Of a stretch of DNA of 64,000 bases, positions 9,629 through 19,257 are shown piece after piece. Source of the DNA: Dendrolimus kikuchii (lineage: Eukaryota > Arthropoda > Insecta > Lepidoptera > Lasiocampidae). Location: positions 16,120,001 through 16,184,000 of the forward strand of contig CM034411.1 of assembly GCA_019925095.2 (NCBI GenBank). Direction: 5' to 3'. The translations under genes were made by a program, and so were the position numbers. Numbering within the stretch: the first letter of the stretch is position 1; the number at the start of each line of letters is the position of its first letter. The notes under the pieces were generated by a model, which saw only the letters and a list, made by a program, of their open reading frames with translations, searched no databases and had not been told where the DNA came from.

Positions 9629-10082
9629 ACGTTTTAAAAGCACGACTATAGATTCATTATAGCTTAGCCAGTGAAGTTGGGCTTTATATTGTCAAAGAGA
9701 ATTCAGGCCGCGTATTACTCAAACGATCTTTTATGAAATTTGACCCTTTTTGAAATATTTAGCATTTTCGCTCTGTTATTACTATTTTTTTTTTTTTGTT
9801 AAAGCCACGGGCTCATATTTAATAAATAGGGTTACAACGCGTTAACGAGAGTTTAAAAGTAATGAAAAATTGTTTTAGGGTTAGATTTGTGTTGTTTTTA
9901 GGGTTCCGATAGCTAAATGTGGAAATCGGCCAAGTGCGCGTCGGACCATTGACATGTATGCAGACGACGTGTATGCGAAATGTTATGACGGTTTCTTGCG
10001 AAAGCTTCAAAAAAACAAGAAACAAACTTCGACCTACGTTATAACTTCACTGAGAGTACTTGGCTGCTTTAGAACTATATCC
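9629..10082. other. Unassigned, with a fragment resembling an insect repeat at 9890-10025
   Basis: The segment gggttccgatagctaaatg then aaatcggccaagtgcgcgtc looks repeat-derived, but no second copy is in the window. There is an A/T run at 9783-9797. No gene is seen. Confidence 0.4.
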
Positions 10083-10174
10083 TTATTAATATTATAAATG
10101 CCAAAGTAACTGTCTGTCTGTCTGTCTGTTCCGTTTTCACGGAAAAAGTACTGGACCGATTTGGCTGAAACTCA

Positions 10175-10246
<72 letters not shown>

Positions 10247-10480
10247 TTTTTTTCGATGCCGAGAATGAACGTAGGCCATTTTATATCCCGAAAAATGGTA
10301 TAGTTTTCGGGATAAAAATATATTTGTCTCTCTGTTTGTTGCGCTTTTACGGAAAAACTACTGGACCGATTTGGTTGAAATTCGGTATATATGTAATTTT
10401 AATATCAAGGGTGGACAAGGGATGCTTTTCATCCCGGCTAGTGGGATAAGTTTTGGGATAGATTTACGAAAAGATTATCA
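10083..10480 (+). mobile_element. Helitron-like repeat containing a long (AT)n
   Basis: Starts aatattataaatgc followed by (TCTG)n and ttttcacggaaaaa, then tactggaccgatttgg. The same module recurs at 10330. A perfect (AT)n microsatellite of roughly 67 bp lies at 10176-10242. The layout fits lepidopteran nonautonomous Helitrons. The 3' CTAG end is not seen. Confidence 0.55.
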
Positions 10481-10847
10481 CAGAAAGTAAGATATGTTTT
10501 TATTTTGTGATTTGCCATTTTCGTCATTTTGGTCGATTTGGTCGATTTGGTCATTTTGGTGTATAATGTACATATGTAGTTTTAATACTGAAAATTGGCA
10601 TAGATGCTTTTCATCGGCGAGATGGGATAGTTTGCGATATAAAATGTAGTACATCTTCCGGGGCGAATAACATGAAAATTTAATACAATGTAACCTGTGT
10701 TGTAACTTCTTTAAATAAGAGGCACGCACTAGAGGTTGAAAACTGTAGTATAAACATATTTAAAATATATTTATTTTATTTATTCATTTTATTTTATTAC
10801 GGATCACCAACAGTTTTGTACATTTGATCAGTTACTAGACTTATGAC
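10481..10847. other. Unassigned, AT-rich with short iteration
   Basis: The region 10525-10560 repeats a short ttggtcgatttggtc-type unit three to four times. Otherwise nothing is recognised. Confidence 0.4.
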
Positions 10848-10996
10848 TAGACAGCGGATTATATGCACTATCAAAATGGCAAAATATGCACTAAAAAGAG
10901 GCGAAATATACACAGTCAATAAACTATTTATTATTAGATGAATTAGAATTTAAGTTCATTTTCACATTATATTTGTATATTAAACATATCTTATTA

Positions 10997-11570
10997 CATA
11001 CATACATAACTTCACGCCAGTTCCCTTGCGGGGTAGGCACGAACAACAGAGCGCCATTTAGGCCCATTCTTACACAACTCACTTGCTTCTTTGATATTCA
11101 TAACTCTTTTCATGCACACTCGTCTATTCTTAAGGCTCCTGACATCACCCTCCGCTAGTACACGATCAATTTGATCATGGAAGGTGTGTCGTGGCCTTCC
11201 ACGACTTCTGCATCCATCCACTTTTGCATTGTATATCTGTTTAGTCATTCTTTCATCATGCATTCTTTCCACATGCCCGAACCACCGGAGCATTCCTTTC
11301 CTTACCTTCACCCCTACACTCTCTTACTTCGGTATTACGAACGCGGTCCGCGAGCGTCACTCCGCAGATTTTGCGCAGTGCTCGCATCTCGACCGCGTTT
11401 ACTCTACTTTCATGCTCTCTCTTCCATACCCAACTCTCGCTTCCATACGTGAGCGTAGGTACCAGCACCGCGTTGTGTACGGCGAGCCTTCTGGCTGAGG
11501 TTCTTAACGCCTAGAAGTTTACCTTACGCTCCATTCAAACTATTCCCCAAATTCACTCTTCTTTCTATAT
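10997..11570 (-). mobile_element. RTE-like LINE 3' end, family C copy 2
   Basis: The minus strand encodes LVPTLTYGSESWVWKREHES, then AVEMRALRKICGVTLADRVR, a frame slip in the variable part, then GMLRWFGHVERM .. YPARELA stop and the (TATG)n tail. It sits inside the hAT remnant. Flanks atatcttatta and atatcctaata may be an aged target duplication. Confidence 0.8.
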
Positions 11571-11609
11571 ATATCCTAATATTAGTTATAAATTATTATT
11601 ATAATAATT

Positions 11610-11927
11610 TACTTATTATAATTCTTGTGACAGTAAACAATAACATATTTGTCCAGGTTTTCTGCAGCAAACTTGTGACGCTTGTCACTTAATATTAATT
11701 TTTAGGCTGAAAATGACCTTTCGACGTCAACTGACGTCACCGGACAGAACTTGAAATTTGGCGCCATTTCTGCAGACTTCTTCTGGTAGAGTTTGTCCGG
11801 TGCCGTTGATAAATTCGTAAATTTTCTTCATTCTTTCAAGACCGGGGTTTTTATACAAAACTGCATTTAATTTGCCACAAAGCTTTTGCGATAGTGAACT
11901 CGGAAGGGCGTTACTCTGTTCAATCAT
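11610..11927 (-). pseudogene. hAT transposase C-terminal remnant
   Basis: The minus strand first reads MIEQSNALPSSLSQKLCGK and continues to LSGDVS. After a +1 shift it reads PVTSVDVERSFSA, an in-frame stop, then KLILSDKRHKFAAENLDKY and VIVYCHKNYNK stop. The SVDVERSFS motif followed by LSD+RH and N-terminal acidic/Leu residues is the signature of the hAT dimerisation domain. One frameshift near 11745 and one internal stop show that it is dead. Confidence 0.75.
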
Positions 11928-12081
11928 TTTTTCGTCCTATCGTCAGGATAATACAAGACGCCTAACACGTATAACTACCGAAATAGGCACTGTCAATGAA
12001 AAAGTACCAAAATATGCAATAACGCTATAAAAATAGATTTATATGCATTGGCATATGCAAATGCATATAATCCGATGTCTA

Positions 12082-12376
12082 CTATGACTAAGGTTTACAA
12101 TGCGATGTAAAACCTAATTATAGGCGAACACAGATTGCCGTTTAATTTCTTCACTGTTATTTAATTAGACTCTAATAATAAAAATAACAAAGATGTGTAA
12201 GGTAATGAAATTAGTCTGTCCGTCAGTCTATGTCTAATTAGTGTCTTTTTGGGATAAACGAATCTTTTTATAAAATTAATTTTTGAAGTCGAAAGTAAAT
12301 TTCAGTAACATCACTGCTACTGTTGAGAATTCTACACATTCTAGAGATAGGGGAATTAGCATATTAAAATATATAT
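12082..12376. other. AT-rich unassigned spacer
   Basis: Nothing is recognised on either strand and no repeat is shared with the rest of the window. Confidence 0.45.
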
Positions 12377-13193
12377 TGTTACCAGTTTGCGGGGCTCGAA
12401 TTAAAATGCCGTTAGAATTATTATAGAGTTTATTAGAACTATACAAACTCGTATAACACAGACACAAATATAACCGAACGCAACAAATCCAAACGTAATG
12501 CAGAAGGTCGTAATTCAATAAAACGCGCAAAGTAAAGAGAAAGAAAGAAAGAAAGAAAAGATTTATTGACGTAAATGTATATACACACAAAAAGTAGAAT
12601 ACGTGTAATAAGACGCTGTACATATAAATCAAAAATATAATACAATTGTAGTAAACCAAACACAAAAAACGTAAGTACATAACATTCACGCCAATGAGGC
12701 TGGAACTCAGCATTATGCTGCGACAAGGACTGACGCAGCGCTGATTTTCAGTTCCAGCCTTTATACAAAGAAAACAATGACCCAAACAAAAGTGATAATT
12801 TGATTGATAAAAAGTCCGTCACTATTAGAGTCCCGAATGTACACACGTCACGCCTGTGTCGTAGTTGTAGCTCATCTGACCCCCTCTCTCAATTAGGCCA
12901 TCGTTTTATACTTCACAAATGCAAATGTGTCCGCCCGGCAACGTCGACACAATTTCCTAGAATTAGCTTGTACTTATAATCCGCAACACATGGCTAATGA
13001 TGCTCCTGAGCGGCCGTAAACGAGTACAATAGGCTTTTCTTCCTAATAACTAGAAACGTATGCCAATAAATACATGAACAAAAGAAGACGATCATAAAGG
13101 GATTACAACTAGTTCAAATGCCGACAGGTAATAAAATGTGCTTTTACAGATCTGTACGTGGAATTTGTCTTTGTTGGAGCCTAAGTTGTAACA
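12377..13193 (-). mobile_element. Solo LTR, family F (copy 3), interrupted
   Basis: Begins TGTTACC and ends TGTAACA, with ATAT (or ATATAT) on both sides, so the element borders are clear although the flanks are low complexity. On the minus strand it has the family's 3' block attctaacggcatttt and cgagccccgc. A 277-bp poly-purine-tailed insertion at 12534-12810 splits it. Confidence 0.7.
12534..12810 (-). mobile_element. Family O retroposon with (TTTC)n tail, nested in LTR (copy 2)
   Basis: On the minus strand the insertion ends acgtcaataaatcttttc plus (TTTC)n. AAAGT lies on both sides (12529-12533 and 12811-12815). An internal hairpin, ggctggaactgaaaatcagc paired with gctgagttccagcc, is also present in the copy at 36404-36640. 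It is probably a SINE or 5'-truncated LINE. No coding frame is recognised. Confidence 0.65.
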
Positions 13194-13421
13194 ATATATT
13201 TGACGGTGGGACTGATTGAAGCTTACACACGACTACCAAGTGAATACCATAATATATTATTCTGCTCTGCTTTGATATATAATATTTTTATATTATCACA
13301 GAAAACCAACATTCGCATATATATTAAGTACATGCATACATTATATGCCCGCGACTTCGTCCACGCTTGACTTGAAATTCCCGCAGGATTCCCCGAACAC
13401 AAAGTACCATAATATTCTTCC
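13194..13421. other. Spacer with Helitron-like piece at 13340-13420
   Basis: The part atgcccgcgacttcgtccac then gaaattcccgcaggattcc and acaaagtacc resembles 45492-45560 and the 3' ends of Helitrons (inverted). The rest is AT-rich and unassigned. Confidence 0.45.
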
Positions 13422-13822
13422 ACGTGCGGGACTCGAATTAAAAATGCCGTTGGAATTACTATATTAGAACTATACAGACACGTATAACACAGGTACAAAT
13501 ATAACTGGACACAACCAGTACAAACTGCACGATTTAATAACACGCGCAAAGTCCGTCACTATATAGATTATCAATATACACACGTCTTGCTTGTAACGTA
13601 AGCGTCGCTTGACTGCCCCCCCCCCCTCCCTTCGGGCATCGTTTTATACTAAACTGTACAATACAACAATCGTTCGCGTGAACTGAAATTTCCGAGAAAC
13701 CGTAATCTGCACACCTGCGGCTATAAAGAAATACAATAACAATAGAATGTTTTTCTTAATTAAAAATTTAAAACACAAATCAAACAAAAGAAGTCCAAAT
13801 GCGGGAAAGGTAATAAACCAGG
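13422..13822 (-). mobile_element. Solo LTR, family F (copy 4)
   Basis: The minus-strand match to the family covers most of its length: aattcgagtcccgc, the acgcgcaaagtccgtcac block, a TATA-like region near 13650 and the aagaagtccaaatgc block. A run of C at about 13614-13627 replaces variable sequence. The distal end is lost, so no target duplication can be scored. Confidence 0.6.
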
Positions 13823-14170
13823 TGTGCATATACTTTGTCAGCGTGTAACACTATTTAAAAAAATGAAAGCTATGTGAAAATTGTGCCGGAGTAAGCTAAA
13901 TTTTATGCACTCCAACAACTACAAACCGCCCCCGGGAAAATTCCCGCGGGATTTTCGGGATAAAAAATATCACACATTTGCTATCGACCAGTGAAAAATC
14001 ACATTTTTTTTATCTGGCCATTACAAATAATTCCTAGAAAATTCCGTAAAAAGTAGCGCATATTTTAATTCTAAGAATTAGCTGTCGGCCAGCGAAAACC
14101 ACATTTATATCGGCCCAGTAGTTTTTACGTGAATTGCGAACAAACAGACAAGAATTCTAAACAAACTGCA
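13823..14170. mobile_element. Helitron-like fragments
   Basis: Blocks cgggaaaattcccgcgggat, ttttcgggataaaaaa and cggcccagtagtttttacg match the inverted order of 5939-6170 and are typical of degraded Helitrons. Termini are absent. Confidence 0.4.
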
Positions 14171-14556
14171 TCAGGTTCTCCGTCTTTTGTATAGTCTATT
14201 CCGGGTGTTTTTTTTTAAATACCTTCAATGCACAGGCACTGTATTTTTATAATTTTATAATATTATGTATTAATTAGGATTTCAAAGACAGTATATCCAG
14301 CGATCCTTTAGTAATCAGTCAAGTATTGTCACAAAGCTCTCGCAAGATTAAGTCTGCGAGTATTGTTGGAAAGAGAATACGTTATATGTCCCACTCTTTC
14401 GTCTCATTAGTAGAGTAATCCGCATTTGATGCTGGGCTTATTGAATACACAATACGCATGTGACATGGGTTGCCCTTGTTAAAATGGTATTATCCATATT
14501 GACAAGTGTTGTTGTAATTTACACAAGAGATGGAGCTAATACCTATCCATTTGTAT
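14171..14556. other. Unassigned spacer
   Basis: No shared repeat or plausible gene. The short frame at 14460 runs into the next family B copy and is not a gene. Confidence 0.45.
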
Positions 14557-14845
14557 CCGCGCAGGAACTGAGAAAGAATACAATTTCCTGCGTTGGGGAG
14601 GCCTGTCGTAAGAGGCGACTTAACAACCCACAGCTCGGTGGTAGGGCATTTGCTCGACTGGATGGCGACCACCCCTGGTCTAAAGTATGTCGCCATAACA
14701 ACCTTGAGTTGTGTTCCGGCATTAGTGACCAGGTTCCAGTCTCCCTTAAGAGAGCAGCAGCGCATTTGTAGCAACTTTGGTGTTGCAAATGTCCATAGGC
14801 GAAGGTAACCGTTTTCCATCAAGTGGGCCGTCTGCCTGTCTGCCT
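14557..14845 (+). mobile_element. Family B repeat, copy 3
   Basis: Starts atccgcgcaggaac and runs through all internal blocks to gtctgcctgtctgcc. The last about 20 bp and the poly-A are missing, so it is truncated at the 3' end, which is unusual for this family. Confidence 0.8.
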
Positions 14846-15233
14846 CTTTATCCCATACTTCCTTTTTCCTTTCTTAATCTATACATATAATAAAACTGTA
14901 TAGGTCGAATTTCTGTACAATGAAAAAAAGTGCTAAGTGAGTCGGGGGATGTAAGAAGTGAAATAGAACTAATTTAGATTTTTTGTTTGTCTGTTTGTAC
15001 CGGCTAATCTCCGAAACGACTGGTCCGATTTTAATGAAATTTTATATGGTGTTAGCTTATATCCCTGGTCAACATATAGGATACTTTTGATCCCGAAAAA
15101 TTAAAGAGTTCCCGTGGGATAGTTAAAAAGCCGCACCACAAGCTAGTAATAAATAAAAATATGAAAAAGAAGAAAATACCTTAAGTCTACAGCGTAACCA
15201 AACTAAATCTAATTCAAGGTGATATAATAATCG
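14846..15233. other. Spacer with Helitron-like piece at 14955-15125
   Basis: The part tttgtttgtctgtttgtac, then ctaatctccgaaacgactgg and tccgattttaatgaaatttt, has the usual Helitron order. The start and end are not preserved. The remaining sequence is unassigned. Confidence 0.4.
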
Positions 15234-15245
15234 TACTGGAATCAT

Positions 15246-15542
15246 ACATACATACATAACTTCACGCCAGTTCCCTTGCGGGGTAGGCACGAACAACATA
15301 GCGCCATTTAGGCCCATTCTTACACACCTCACTTGCTTCTTTGATATTCATAACTCTTGTCATGCACACTCGTCTGTTCTTAAGGCTCCTGACATCACCC
15401 TCCGTTAGTACACGATCAATTTGATCATGGAAGGTGTGTCGTGGCCTTCCACGACTTCTGCATCCATCCACTTTTGCATTGTATATCTGTTTAGTCATTC
15501 TTTCACCATGCATTCTTTCCACATGCCCGAACCACCGGAGCA
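15246..15542 (-). mobile_element. RTE-like LINE 3' end, family C copy 3, with perfect 12-bp duplication
   Basis: TACTGGAATCAT occurs at 15234-15245 and 15543-15554. Between them the minus strand encodes MLRWFGHVERMHGERM to YPARELA stop and ends in (TATG)n. The copy starts abruptly in the codon before MLRW, so it is 5' truncated to 297 bp. Confidence 0.9.
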
Positions 15543-15603
15543 TACTGGAATCATGGATATACTTTTTAACCCATTTTCAATTAATGTTTTGTGTTTATTT
15601 CAG

Positions 15604-15667
15604 GTAAGATCGCTTCCTTCAATAATACCGGATGATGCAGTCAGCGACATCTTTCAGAAAGAATTAC
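15604..15667 (+). other. Possible orphan host exon (64 bp)
   Basis: A pyrimidine-rich acceptor (gtgtttatttcag) ends at 15603 and a donor gtatgt begins at 15668. The 64 bases between are open in one frame (VRSLPSIIPDDAVSDIFQK..) and lie outside all repeat families noted. The protein is not recognised. It could equally be chance: short open segments with an AG before and a GT after are common. If real, the exon changes phase by one base. Confidence 0.25.
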
Positions 15668-15960
15668 GTATGTACCTTTGTTAACTATTGTCACTGCGCG
15701 CGCGCAACTTTCGGGTATGTATGTAACGGAAACTAATTTTTCGGGGTGAAAAAGTATCCTACGCTCATCCCTGTTATACAACGTTTTTCCCGAAATCCCG
15801 AGGCTACGTGAAGAGAGAATGAGAGTTTCTAGGTGTTTAGTGATATGTGTACAAAAATTTTGTCTTTCAAGACCACGGGCCATAAAAATGGCCCGGACAT
15901 TTGGAGGGCTTGCGTGAGGCCATGGGAAGGCCAACACGTAGAGGCCCCTTGACAAATCTT
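15668..15960. other. Unassigned spacer
   Basis: It contains cccgaaatcccgaggctac and similar Helitron-flavoured words and a GC-richer end (15880-15950), but no copy elsewhere in the window. Confidence 0.4.
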
Positions 15961-16191
15961 ATACTAATATATAAAGCTGAAGAATTTGTTTGAACGCGCT
16001 AATCTCAGGAACTACTGGTCTGAATTGAAAAATTCTTTCAGTGTTAGATAACCCATTTATCGAGGAAGGCTGTAGGCAATATATCATCACGCTAAGACCA
16101 ATAGGAGCGGAGCACCAATGAAGAATGTTTCAAAATCGGAGGGGTTTCGAAAACAAATTCCACGCGGACGACGTCGCGGGCACAGCTAGTT
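15961..16191 (+). mobile_element. Nonautonomous Helitron, type D copy 1 (complete-looking)
   Basis: Runs from tactaatatataaagctgaa to gcgggcacagCTAGT, followed by T. A short stem around cgcggacgacgtcgcg precedes the end. Helitrons insert between A and T and end in a hairpin and CTRR; the sequence fits. Nine related pieces occur in the window. Confidence 0.75.
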
Positions 16192-16199
16192 TAATGTAA

Positions 16200-16555
16200 A
16201 TGTGGCGTCACACTGACCGGCGATTATCCCTGTCTACACCATATAACAATGCACCCAAGGACAAACCCCGACCAGTGTAGAACTATTGTGGGAAATGAGG
16301 ACAAAAAGTATCGGGCTATTGGGGTGAACTGCTAGTGGTACTGGGGGCCTGGGAATACGGGGACTATGGCGTCTGCCCGTCGCAATGTTCAAGGAACATG
16401 GAAAAATGGGCAGACGGTGACTCGCCACTCCCTACATGGGCCCCAAAAAATGCCATAGAGGGCAGGGGCAACATGGGTGTGAGTAGCTAAGGGGTGTAGA
16501 GAGGTGGACTGCAGGTTCACCGTAGCTACGAAAATTCTGTTATTATTATATCGAT
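16200..16555. other. GC-richer unassigned block, possible LINE 3' UTR
   Basis: Compared with its surroundings the block is GC-rich and ends in tgttattattatatcg. GC-rich UTRs ending in short A/T repeats are usual for insect LINEs, but nothing in it is specific. No coding frame is supported. Confidence 0.3.
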
Positions 16556-16559
16556 AGCA

Positions 16560-16790
16560 AGCATTCACTCAGGTTATATTGCATTAAAATTTTATGTAGG
16601 CGGAGTAGGCACTATTCACCTCCGGAAAATCCCGAACCGTCCCTCAAAAACTATCTCATTTTCGGGGATAAACAATATCCTATATTATTTCCCAGTATCG
16701 AGAATACATATATACCAAATTTCAATAAAATTGATTGTATGGTTTTTTCGTGAAAGCGTATCAGAAAGTGTTACTTACGAATTTCGAAAT
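16560..16790 (+). mobile_element. Helitron-like fragment, second copy of 4955-5210
   Basis: Shares agcaagcattcactcaggt, ttatattgcat, actattcacctccggaaaa and cgtgaaagcgta in the same order as the first copy. Confidence 0.45.
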
Positions 16791-16829
16791 TCGACCATAA
16801 TTAATTCAAATTCAAAAGTTTTTATACGT

Positions 16830-17222
16830 AGGTGAAAGGTAGTTACAATAATTATAACTTAAAAATAAACTACAAACTATACAATATAAAAACTAAAACT
16901 AATTAAAAAAGGGGAAAATATCTAAAGATAAGTTATTGGTCCCAAACCACTGTCACTTGCCGGGAACGTTCCCAGAAGGTTAGCGGCGTTGCCACGTCGT
17001 ATGACAACGCTTAATCTTTGAGCGAAATAGACGCCAGCCTTCTGGTCGCGTGTGACGTCTACTAGACGTTTGGCGACGTCACGATAGACCTTTAAAGCGT
17101 TAGGACCTCCCGGACCCAGAGTTTCCACCCCAAATGCCGCAAATGTGTAACCATTTCCAATGGCGGCATATTTGCGGCGCTTGAGGGCCTGCTGTTCGGC
17201 TGCAGCAGAACCGGCGGTAGTG
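16830..17222 (-). pseudogene. LINE reverse-transcriptase C-terminal fragment
   Basis: On the minus strand, 17221 down to 16922 is open for about 100 codons: TAGSAAAEQQALKRRKY, then YTFAAFGVETLGPGGPNALK, VYRDVAKRLVDVTRDQKAG, FAQRLSVVIRRGNAANLLGT and a stop. The FGVETLGP..G motif followed by FGQR/FAQR and RGNA is a known C-terminal tail of non-LTR polymerase proteins. The clade is unresolved. No frameshift is seen in this part, but everything upstream is missing, so it is a dead 5'-truncated copy. Confidence 0.7.
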
Positions 17223-17528
17223 CACGTTAATTAATTTAAATTATAAGTTTGGACATTGTGAAGATTCTGTGGTCAAAGACTATATATACAATCACAGATT
17301 TCGCCAAGGCTACACTGATAATATGACTTTAACAATAAACAAAAATGTATATATGCGCGTGTAATGTTTTTTTATGGATTTAATGTATTTTTTATGTATT
17401 TTTTTTTTAAATATTAGCATTCTGCACTTCTTCTCTATATAAACTAGTATGCGAAATTTCATACTCCTTCGTCCGCGCAATTTTCGTAAAAAGGGATACA
17501 AAGTTTTTGCTTCACGTATTAATATAAT
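17223..17528 (+). mobile_element. Family P repeat, uninterrupted (copy 2)
   Basis: Matches 3570-3628 joined to 4100-4396, including aatcacagatttcgccaagg, actttaacaataaacaaaa, attctgcac(t)tcttctctat and cacgtattaatat. It defines the continuous unit. Confidence 0.65.
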
Positions 17529-17574
17529 GATAGTATGGATGTACAACATGCTGCCGTTGTTGAAGGATTCTTAT

Positions 17575-18240
17575 CGTAGTCAGCCAATAACCGTCCACTG
17601 CTGGACGTAGGCCTCCCGAAGTCAACGCCACCCATCACGGTCCCAGCCTTCCTCAACCAGCGCCTACCGGAGACCTTGTGCAGGCGTCCGACACTACGTT
17701 TACCGAGACGAGGTCTTCTCTCCAGAACTCGTCCTGCGACAAATGTGACCGGGCCACTGCCACTTTTTATCCGTGCAGGAACGGAGAAAGAATACAATTT
17801 CCTGCGGCCGGGCGGCCTGTCGTAAGAGGCGACTTAACAACCCACAGCCAGGTGGTAGGGCATTTGCCCGACTGGATGGCTACCACCCCTGGTCTAAAGT
17901 ATGTCGCCATAACAACCTTGAGTTGTGTTCCGGCATTAGTGACCAGGTTCCAATCTCCCTTAAGAGAGCAGCAGCGCACTTGTAGCAACTTTGGTGTTGC
18001 AAATGTCCATAGGCGATGGTAACCGCTTTCCATCAAGTGGGCCGTCTGCCTGTCTGCTGATCTCCTGCAAAAAAAAAAACTTGCTAATTTTGCGAGCTAT
18101 GTCGGTTACCTTGGTTCTCTTACGGATATCCTCATTTCTGACTCTGTCCATAAGAGAAACGCCCTTTGAGCGACTTGAAATTTGTGGACCAGTTCTACCG
18201 TCAGTGTCCACGATTCTTATGACTCTTCTTAGAATTCTGC
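17575..18240 (-). pseudogene. Second RTE-like LINE (family M) copy 2, split by a family B insertion
   Basis: The upstream coding part at 18080-18240 reads (minus strand) SLMDRVRNEDIRKRTKVTDI ending ARKISK. The downstream part at 17575-17768 reads RVLERRPRLGKRSVGR and the usual family end. The two join at the same codon region in intact relatives (..ISKLKWQWAGH..). A whole family B unit (17769-18079) sits between them. Confidence 0.75.
17769..18079 (+). mobile_element. Family B repeat, copy 4, full length, inside a LINE
   Basis: From atccgtgcaggaacggag to ctgatctcctgcaaaaaaaa, about 311 bp. Neither end is truncated. It interrupts the family M LINE, so family B was mobile after that LINE had been inserted. 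Confidence 0.85.
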
Positions 18241-18555
18241 TGTCCGTGCAGGAACGGAGAAAGAATACATTTTCTTGCGTTGGGGCGGCCTGTCGTAATA
18301 GGCGACAAAACAACCCGCAGCCAGGTGGGGTATTTGCCCGACTGGATGGCTACCACCCCTGGTTTAAAGTATGTCGCCATAACAATCTTGTGTTGTGTTC
18401 CGGCATTAGTGACCAGGTTCCAGTCTCCCTTAAGAGGGCAGCAACGCATTTGTAGCACCTTTGGTGTTGCAAATGTCCATAGGCGATGGTAACCGCTTTC
18501 CATCAAGTGGGTCATCTCCCTGTCTGCTGAACTCCTGCAATAAAAAATAAAAAAG
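18241..18555 (+). mobile_element. Family B repeat, copy 5, full length
   Basis: From gtccgtgcaggaac to gaactcctgcaataaaaa. It abuts the upstream edge of the family M LINE remnant. Confidence 0.85.
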
Positions 18556-18560
18556 TTAAA

Positions 18561-18745
18561 AAGCCCGTGAAGTCCGATTCACATTTATTTTTTATTAGTT
18601 AAAAAGCAAGTGAAGCTTGATTTACGGTTACATTAGCTAGGAAGCGAGTGAAGCCTGATTTACATTAAATTAATTAGGAAGCAAGTAATGCTTGATTTAC
18701 ATTTGCACTGGTTGAGTAGCGAGTGAAGCCTGATTTACATTTGCA
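18561..18745 (+). repeat. Minisatellite, 38-43-bp unit, about five units
   Basis: aagcragtgaagcctgatttacattt recurs with changes at 18561, 18604, 18642, 18679 and 18718. Units differ from each other by roughly 10-20 percent. It directly follows the poly-A of a family B copy. Confidence 0.75.
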
Positions 18746-19257
18746 ATGCAAGGCAAATGGGAGGTACATTGTTCTCCATCTATCACTGCACACTCGCCAT
18801 CTGGTGGTTGGACTCTCAATTACGATCCTCTTGCTCATTTTAGGAATTTGCGATGAGATTCCAACCTAGATTTTACCACAGCACCAAGATATATTGTATT
18901 TTTAAATTGAATTGAAAAAACCTGTATTATAATTTAGAACGTTGTATAGATCATTATATTAGAATGGGCGTAGAGAAGTAATTTTAATCAGACCCTTTCA
19001 TCCCATTTCCATAACTATTTGTTATGAATCCATTACAAAATGTGGGTCAGCGATGGATTTATATTTCGACGGCGGGATGTCGACGTAAATACGCGTGAAA
19101 TTTAACTAAATTTTCACGTTGTATGCTGTTAAAGTTGACCGTAAAGGTCTATGTACTGTAACGCGGAATAAAGAATTTCACAGAACTTGTGTGTTCTTGA
19201 GAAAATTTAGAAAAAACTAGAAAACAGTGTATCGATATAGAAGAAGGAAGAAAGAAA
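18746..19257. other. Unassigned spacer
   Basis: Includes a palindromic-looking stretch near 19085-19130 (aatttaactaaattttcacg) but no recognised family or gene. Confidence 0.4.

Larger units (their letters stand above)
10848..12081 (-). mobile_element. Decayed hAT transposon with inverted ends and hAT dimerisation region
   Basis: The ends are 20-bp inverted repeats, 10848-10867 (TAGACAGCGGATTATATGCA) and 12062-12081, with one mismatch. The flanks CTTATGAC and CTATGACT fit an 8-bp hAT target duplication with a one-base slip. A family C LINE (10997-11570) was inserted later, so the hAT remnant itself is only about 660 bp. hAT elements are cut-and-paste transposons with 8-bp duplications. This copy is a deletion derivative that kept the 3' coding end. 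Confidence 0.75.

Noticed and set aside
10176..10242. The long AT run as a replication or regulatory element
   Set aside because: It is a simple microsatellite inside a Helitron-like repeat.
12276..12785. A 169-codon minus-strand hydrophobic frame
   Set aside because: It crosses the border between an LTR and an inserted retroposon; the hydrophobic look comes from T-rich sequence.
17773..17985. Recurrent frames such as those beginning MQERRKNTISC in many places
   Set aside because: These are translations of the family B repeat in different frames and strands. No frame is kept in all copies and stops differ, so B is not protein-coding.
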